Shown here: one piece after another, positions 6,054 to 8,257 of the stretch | Numbering within the stretch: position 1 is the first letter of the stretch | Layout: each line of letters begins with the position of its first letter | From: JASUTC01 sp035447925 | GTDB taxonomy: Bacteria; Thermotogota; Thermotogae; MWEM01 | NCBI GenBank assembly: GCA_035447925.1 | Contig: DAOTHY010000091.1 | Span: 1 to 8,257 of the forward strand | Direction of reading: 5' to 3' | DNA length: 8,257 nt | Program-made: the position numbers and the translations under genes | Notes under the pieces: generated by a model | The model's database searches: none | Seen by the model: the letters and a program-made list of their open reading frames with translations, nothing else | What the model was told of the DNA's origin: nothing

Positions 6054-6901
6054 GGATCCACCTCAAACCATCCCGTTTGATTGCTTTATTTTTACTTTCT
6101 GCGAATATGCTATAATCAAACAAACCAAAAGGCAGGTGAATCAATGGAAAACAAAGACCTGGCCCGGATTCTTAATCACCCACATGATCATTATTTCAAA
6201 AACACCTTTGGCCAAAAAGAAATCGCCAGAGACTTCCTTGAAAGCTATTTGCCAAGAGAAATCGTCAACATATTGGACTTAAACACATTAACCAACCAAA
6301 AAACCGAATACATCGACAAAAAACTCAAAAGCTTTTTCACCGATTTACTTTACCAAGTCAATATCAATGGTCAAAAGGGGTTTATTTACATTCTCTACGA
6401 ACACAAAAGCTATCATGACGAGAAAACCATTTTTCAGCTTCTGAAATATCTGTCCATGATATGGGATGAACACTATGATTCGAATAAGAAAACCATTCCG
6501 GCAATTATCCCCATTCTCATTTATCACGGAGAAAAAGAACTCAAGATCAAAACCCGTCTATGGGATATGATAGAAAACATTGACACGCTCCCGTTGTCCT
6601 TGAAAAACATGCTACCGGATTTTGAATTCAAAGCCTATGATTATTCCCCGAAGGGAAAAGAGCCAATAAAAGGCACCGCACTGATACAAGCAATCCTGTG
6701 GATGCTAAAAGCCATCCGAGAAAAGAACAAAAAAGCCTTTCAAAAAGGCTATAACAAATTCCTTGAACAAATACTGATCATCGCTGAAACATACGGCATG
6801 GAAAAAACCCTTGAAATTTATGTCATCACACTCGTTTATATATTCAACACCAGAGAAGATATCACACAAGAAGAATTACAAGAAGCATTACCGGAAGGAG
6901 G
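6054..6901 (+). repeat. 848-bp direct repeat, copy 2
   Basis: Second copy of 4719-5566, starting at GGATCCACCTCAAACC and ending on the final G of AAGGAGG (6895-6901). The sequences on both outer sides differ between copies, which defines the borders to the base. Confidence 0.9.
6108..6116 (+). promoter_or_regulatory. Extended -10 promoter of the 6144 nuclease gene
   Basis: TGCTATAAT, identical in sequence and distance to the box at 4773-4781, with AGGTG 5 nt before the ATG at 6144. Confidence 0.75.
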
Positions 6902-7091
6902 TAAAACCATGGAGACAATTGCAAAAAGTCTTTATAATAAAGGAAGAGAAGAAGAAAAAGTAAAAGCTCTAATCAATTTTTACAACAAAGGAATCCCAGT
7001 AGAAACAATAGCCGAAGGTCTTGAAATTACGAAAGAAAGAGCCCTTGAAATAATAGAAGAAGCGAAAAAGAAAAGAAAAATAAAGGACTAA
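6144..7091 (+). CDS. Rpn family recombination-promoting nuclease (body 2, tail B)
   Basis: A 315-aa nuclease whose residues 1-253 are identical to the product of the 4809 gene, with the same core residues D67, E86 and K88. From residue 254 it diverges (KTMETIAKSLYNKG) and ends in tail B (275-315, ending KKKRKIKD), which is the tail of the minus-strand 1799-2761 protein, a member of a different Rpn subfamily. The DNA match with that gene continues through the stop codon, terminator and a repeat element, so the 3' end was acquired as a block. It is therefore a chimera of a duplicated body-2 gene and a body-1 3' end. The ATG at 6144 is supported by AGGTG and by the start of homology. The frame is intact throughout, which suggests both chimeras are functional. 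Confidence 0.9.
   Translation: MENKDLARILNHPHDHYFKNTFGQKEIARDFLESYLPREIVNILDLNTLTNQKTEYIDKKLKSFFTDLLYQVNINGQKGFIYILYEHKSYHDEKTIFQLLKYLSMIWDEHYDSNKKTIPAIIPILIYHGEKELKIKTRLWDMIENIDTLPLSLKNMLPDFEFKAYDYSPKGKEPIKGTALIQAILWMLKAIREKNKKAFQKGYNKFLEQILIIAETYGMEKTLEIYVITLVYIFNTREDITQEELQEALPEGGKTMETIAKSLYNKGREEEKVKALINFYNKGIPVETIAEGLEITKERALEIIEEAKKKRKIKD
6895..7091 (+). CDS. Candidate intragenic tail protein (60 aa, in frame within the 6144 gene)
   Basis: AAGGAGGT (6895-6902) is a full-consensus Shine-Dalgarno, and an in-frame ATG follows at 6909. The predicted 60-aa product starts METIAKSLYNKGREEEK and carries tail B. Its position and spacing match the candidate at 5574, but its sequence is almost entirely different, so the two genes would make different tail proteins from the same body. 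Confidence 0.45.
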
Positions 7092-7217
7092 TCCGGAATC
7101 TGTCGAGTTTGTCAAATCCATTGAATAAAAAAGCCCTGATTGAAAGATTCTAAGCTTGAACTTTTTTGTTGCCTCTAAAATTACAGTATCTTCGAAATCT
7201 TTCTCAGCAAAAAGAAC
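6981..7217 (+). repeat. 237-bp inverted repeat, arm 2
   Basis: Reverse-complement counterpart of 1673-1909: codons of tail B, stop codon, terminator and half a REP-like element. Beyond 7217 the match stops at AAAAAGAACT, where a different nuclease fragment begins. Confidence 0.85.
7127..7168 (+). terminator. Decayed type-B terminator of the 6144 gene
   Basis: AAAAAAGCCC (7127-7136) is kept, but the partner arm now reads GAACTTTTTT, so two of the three G:C pairs of the original stem are lost. The T-run remains. Termination should be weaker than at 1723-1763. Confidence 0.6.
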
Positions 7218-7221
7218 TGGC

Positions 7222-7314
7222 ATGAACCCCAATAACGATAAAGAAAAAGAAGAAGAAAAATATTCCATCATGGATGTGAAAGCCAAAGCCAATGATGAAA
7301 CCAAAAAGAAATAG
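7222..7314 (+). pseudogene. 31-codon fragment of a body-1 Rpn nuclease
   Basis: ATG 7222 to TAG 7312-7314 encodes MNPNNDKEKEEEKYSIMD and then VKAKANDETKKK. It corresponds to residues 56-82 of the 1799-2761 protein and includes the catalytic-Asp segment but not the ExQ. The ending KKK-stop is read into the next REP-like element. The piece is flanked by a REP-like element in inverted orientation on the left (7203-7220) and in direct orientation on the right (7311-7336). It is slightly diverged from the intact gene, so it comes from another paralogue. Confidence 0.75.
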
Positions 7315-7336
7315 GGACGGTTCTGTTTGCTGATAA
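7311..7336 (+). repeat. REP-like element, copy 4
   Basis: AGGGACGGTTCTGTTTGCTG carries the core and right arm of the repeat. It starts a diverged direct repeat of 618-750 that extends through the terminator at 7403-7440. Confidence 0.7.
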
Positions 7337-7402
7337 ATACTCTTTATTATAACCATGAATCGGCTGCTTTAACGAATATGGGGGTAAAAGTATTATTCAA
7401 AA

Positions 7403-7440
7403 GAATGAAACCGGCGGAAAACTAACCGGTTTCATTCTTT
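7403..7440 (-). terminator. Rho-independent terminator, type A
   Basis: GAATGAAACCGG (7403-7414) and CCGGTTTCATTC (7426-7437) form a perfect 12-bp stem with an 11-nt loop and short T-runs on both sides. It follows the minus-strand remnant at 7478 by about 40 nt. It could also stop plus-strand transcripts leaking past the weak terminator at 7127. Confidence 0.85.
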
Positions 7441-7892
7441 TTAAGATTTTGTTCTGGACTTGAAACCGACGAGGATTTTATCTTTCCGCATCTTTTAGTA
7501 TTTCTTTGAGTTTTTCTTTGTCAAGGCCTGTTCCCTGTGCTATTTGGTCTATCGTCAATCCCATTTTGTAGAAATTGATAGCATCTTCTTTTTTTCCTTT
7601 TTTTCTTCCTCTTTCCTCAGCAACGCTAAGAGCCGAATACTTATCCATAATCGCCTTTTCTCTGGCCATGTATTCTTCCTGTAGTTTTTCATCTTTACTG
7701 AGCGTTTTTAACATGTCTCTCGCCCTCCCTATGACTTCATTCTTCCTTTCTGCTATTTTTGCGAATTCACTTTCGGGATCGTCTATAAATAGGAGCCATT
7801 CTAAGAGTCTATTCTCACCAATGGCTTCTTTTATACTTGTTTCGTTTTCTTGGATGTATAGCCTGAGAGCAGGTAATTCCATGAACTGTATT

Positions 7893-7940
7893 AAGCAACG
7901 GGGAAGGAAGCAACGAGGACGGTTCTGTTTGCTGATAAAA
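7893..7940 (+). repeat. Two overlapping REP-like elements (copies 5 and 6)
   Basis: A partial left arm AAGCAACGGGGA (7893-7904) is followed by AAGCAACGAGGACGGTTCTG and TTTGCTGATAAAA. The tandem arrangement replaces the 5' two-thirds of the 7478 gene. Confidence 0.7.
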
Positions 7941-7966
7941 TCATTAAAAAACCTTGAATTGGACAT

Positions 7967-8007
7967 AAAAAAAGCCCAAGTGTAGGATATTCCGCCAGGA
8001 CTTTTTT
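7967..8007 (-). terminator. Type-B-like terminator of the right-edge Rpn gene
   Basis: AAAAAAAGCCC (7967-7977) pairs with GGACTTTTTT (7998-8007); in the minus-strand RNA the one mismatch becomes a G-U wobble. It lies 36 nt past the stop codon of the 8043 gene. Confidence 0.8.
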
Positions 8008-8042
8008 GAAGTATGATCACTTTCCGGATTTAAAGAATAAAG

Positions 8043-8257
8043 TTATTGGTTTTCATTTTGCATCTTTTTTTTGATCTCTTCAAGTTCATGAATAGACAAT
8101 CCCTCGTATTTAGAGATGAACTCTAACGATAATCCGTCTTGGATCATCTTTTTTGAAGCTTCTATGGCTTTTTTTCGTGCTCCTTTTTCTTCCGCATCAC
8201 TTAGAGCCGAATACTTATCCATAATCGCCTTTTCTCTGGCCATATATTCTTCCTGTA
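8043..8257 (-). CDS. Rpn family nuclease, 3' end (body 1 linker, tail C; runs off right edge)
   Basis: The visible 71 codons begin LQEEYMAREKAIMDKYSALS, nearly identical to the linker of the 1799 and 7478 genes, so this is the end of a body-1 Rpn gene extending beyond the window. After the linker the sequence changes to a third tail, GLSLEFISKYEGLSIHELEE at the centre, ending KKKMQNENQ. It has the same length and helical pattern as tails A and B but little identity. Whether the nuclease domain is present upstream cannot be seen. The terminator 7967-8007 follows. Confidence 0.8.
   Translation of the reverse strand, partial: QEEYMAREKAIMDKYSALSDAEEKGARKKAIEASKKMIQDGLSLEFISKYEGLSIHELEEIKKKMQNENQ

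Larger units (their letters stand above)
7478..8020 (-). pseudogene. Rpn gene lacking its nuclease domain (body 1 remnant, tail A)
   Basis: The open frame spans 180 codons, but only from IQFMELPALRLYIQEN (about residue 45) does it match the 1799-2761 protein, from that protein's residue ~182 onward. The whole catalytic core is gone. The first ~44 codons are read from the neighbouring terminator and REP-like elements, and the GTG at 8020 lies beside that hairpin, so it is not a credible start. The rest is well kept: SEFAKIAERKNEVIGRARDM, the linker EEYMAREKAIMDKYSALS, then tail A (INFYKMGLTIDQIAQGTGLD). This pairs a body-1 remnant with the tail that the 786 and 4809 genes carry. Without a promoter or start it is probably silent, unless the in-frame ATG of the linker, with AGGA 7 nt upstream, is used to make a tail protein. 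Confidence 0.75.

Noticed and set aside
4642..6282. Identical out-of-frame reading frames overlapping the starts of both duplicated nuclease genes (4642-4947, 6016-6282)
   Set aside because: Their sequence identity is only the result of the 848-bp DNA duplication. They have no ribosome binding site, and the overlapping nuclease frame is clearly the coding one.
6969..7304. Minus-strand 111-codon frame over the 6144 gene end and the fragment at 7222
   Set aside because: Its residues are the antisense of tail B, the terminator and the body-1 scrap.
610..7940. Recurring short repeats as a possible CRISPR array
   Set aside because: Copies are hundreds to thousands of bases apart, vary in length and orientation, and have no regular spacers or cas genes nearby.
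1..8257. tRNA, rRNA or riboswitch
   Set aside because: I saw no cloverleaf, rRNA core sequence or known riboswitch motif; the structured elements are terminators and small repeat hairpins.

Overview
The window comes from a low-GC, Gram-positive-like bacterium. The evidence is AT-rich coding sequence, strong AAGGAGG-type ribosome binding sites, extended -10 promoters and an IS150-group IS3 remnant. A clostridial or related Bacillota lineage is my best guess, but no marker gene fixes the taxon. The region is accessory and heavily rearranged. Almost everything in it is a copy, fragment or recombinant of genes for Rpn-type nucleases (PD-(D/E)XK 'recombination-promoting nuclease / putative transposase' family), and a short GGGACGGTT-containing repeat lies at most of the breakpoints.

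Layout. Positions 1-43 (-) are the start of an Rpn gene that leaves the window on the left. Positions 40-590 (-) are a decayed IS3-family transposase. Positions 786-1724 (-) are an Rpn gene whose first ~25 codons have been replaced by repeat sequence. Positions 1799-2761 (-) are a full-length 320-aa Rpn gene of a second subfamily. Positions 2872-4197 (+) are a broken DASS/SLC13-type permease gene (5' truncation plus one amber codon), followed by a 154-aa unknown protein at 4212-4676. Positions 4719-5566 and 6054-6901 are an 848-bp direct repeat carrying promoter, ribosome binding site and nuclease body of a third Rpn type; the two copies, 4809-5738 and 6144-7091, differ only in their C-terminal tails. 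Positions 7222-7314 are a 31-codon Rpn scrap between two repeat elements. Positions 7478-8020 (-) are an Rpn gene that has lost its nuclease domain. Positions 8043-8257 (-) are the 3' end of another Rpn gene running off the right edge.

How the parts relate. Three nuclease bodies and three C-terminal tails (A, B, C) occur in shuffled combinations: body 1 with tails B, A and C; body 2 with tails A and B; body 3 with tail A. Each tail travels with a characteristic downstream terminator, usually with a copy of the repeat beyond it. In the body-2 pair the swap point falls on the last base of a perfect AAGGAGG sequence inside the gene, 7 nt before an in-frame ATG. Each gene may therefore also express its tail as a separate protein of about 54-60 aa. 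In E. coli, short proteins made from inside rpn genes are known to inhibit the full-length nuclease. If the same holds here, this locus is a small combinatorial array of nucleases with interchangeable, separately translated tails. The arrangement is visible in the sequence; the function is inference.
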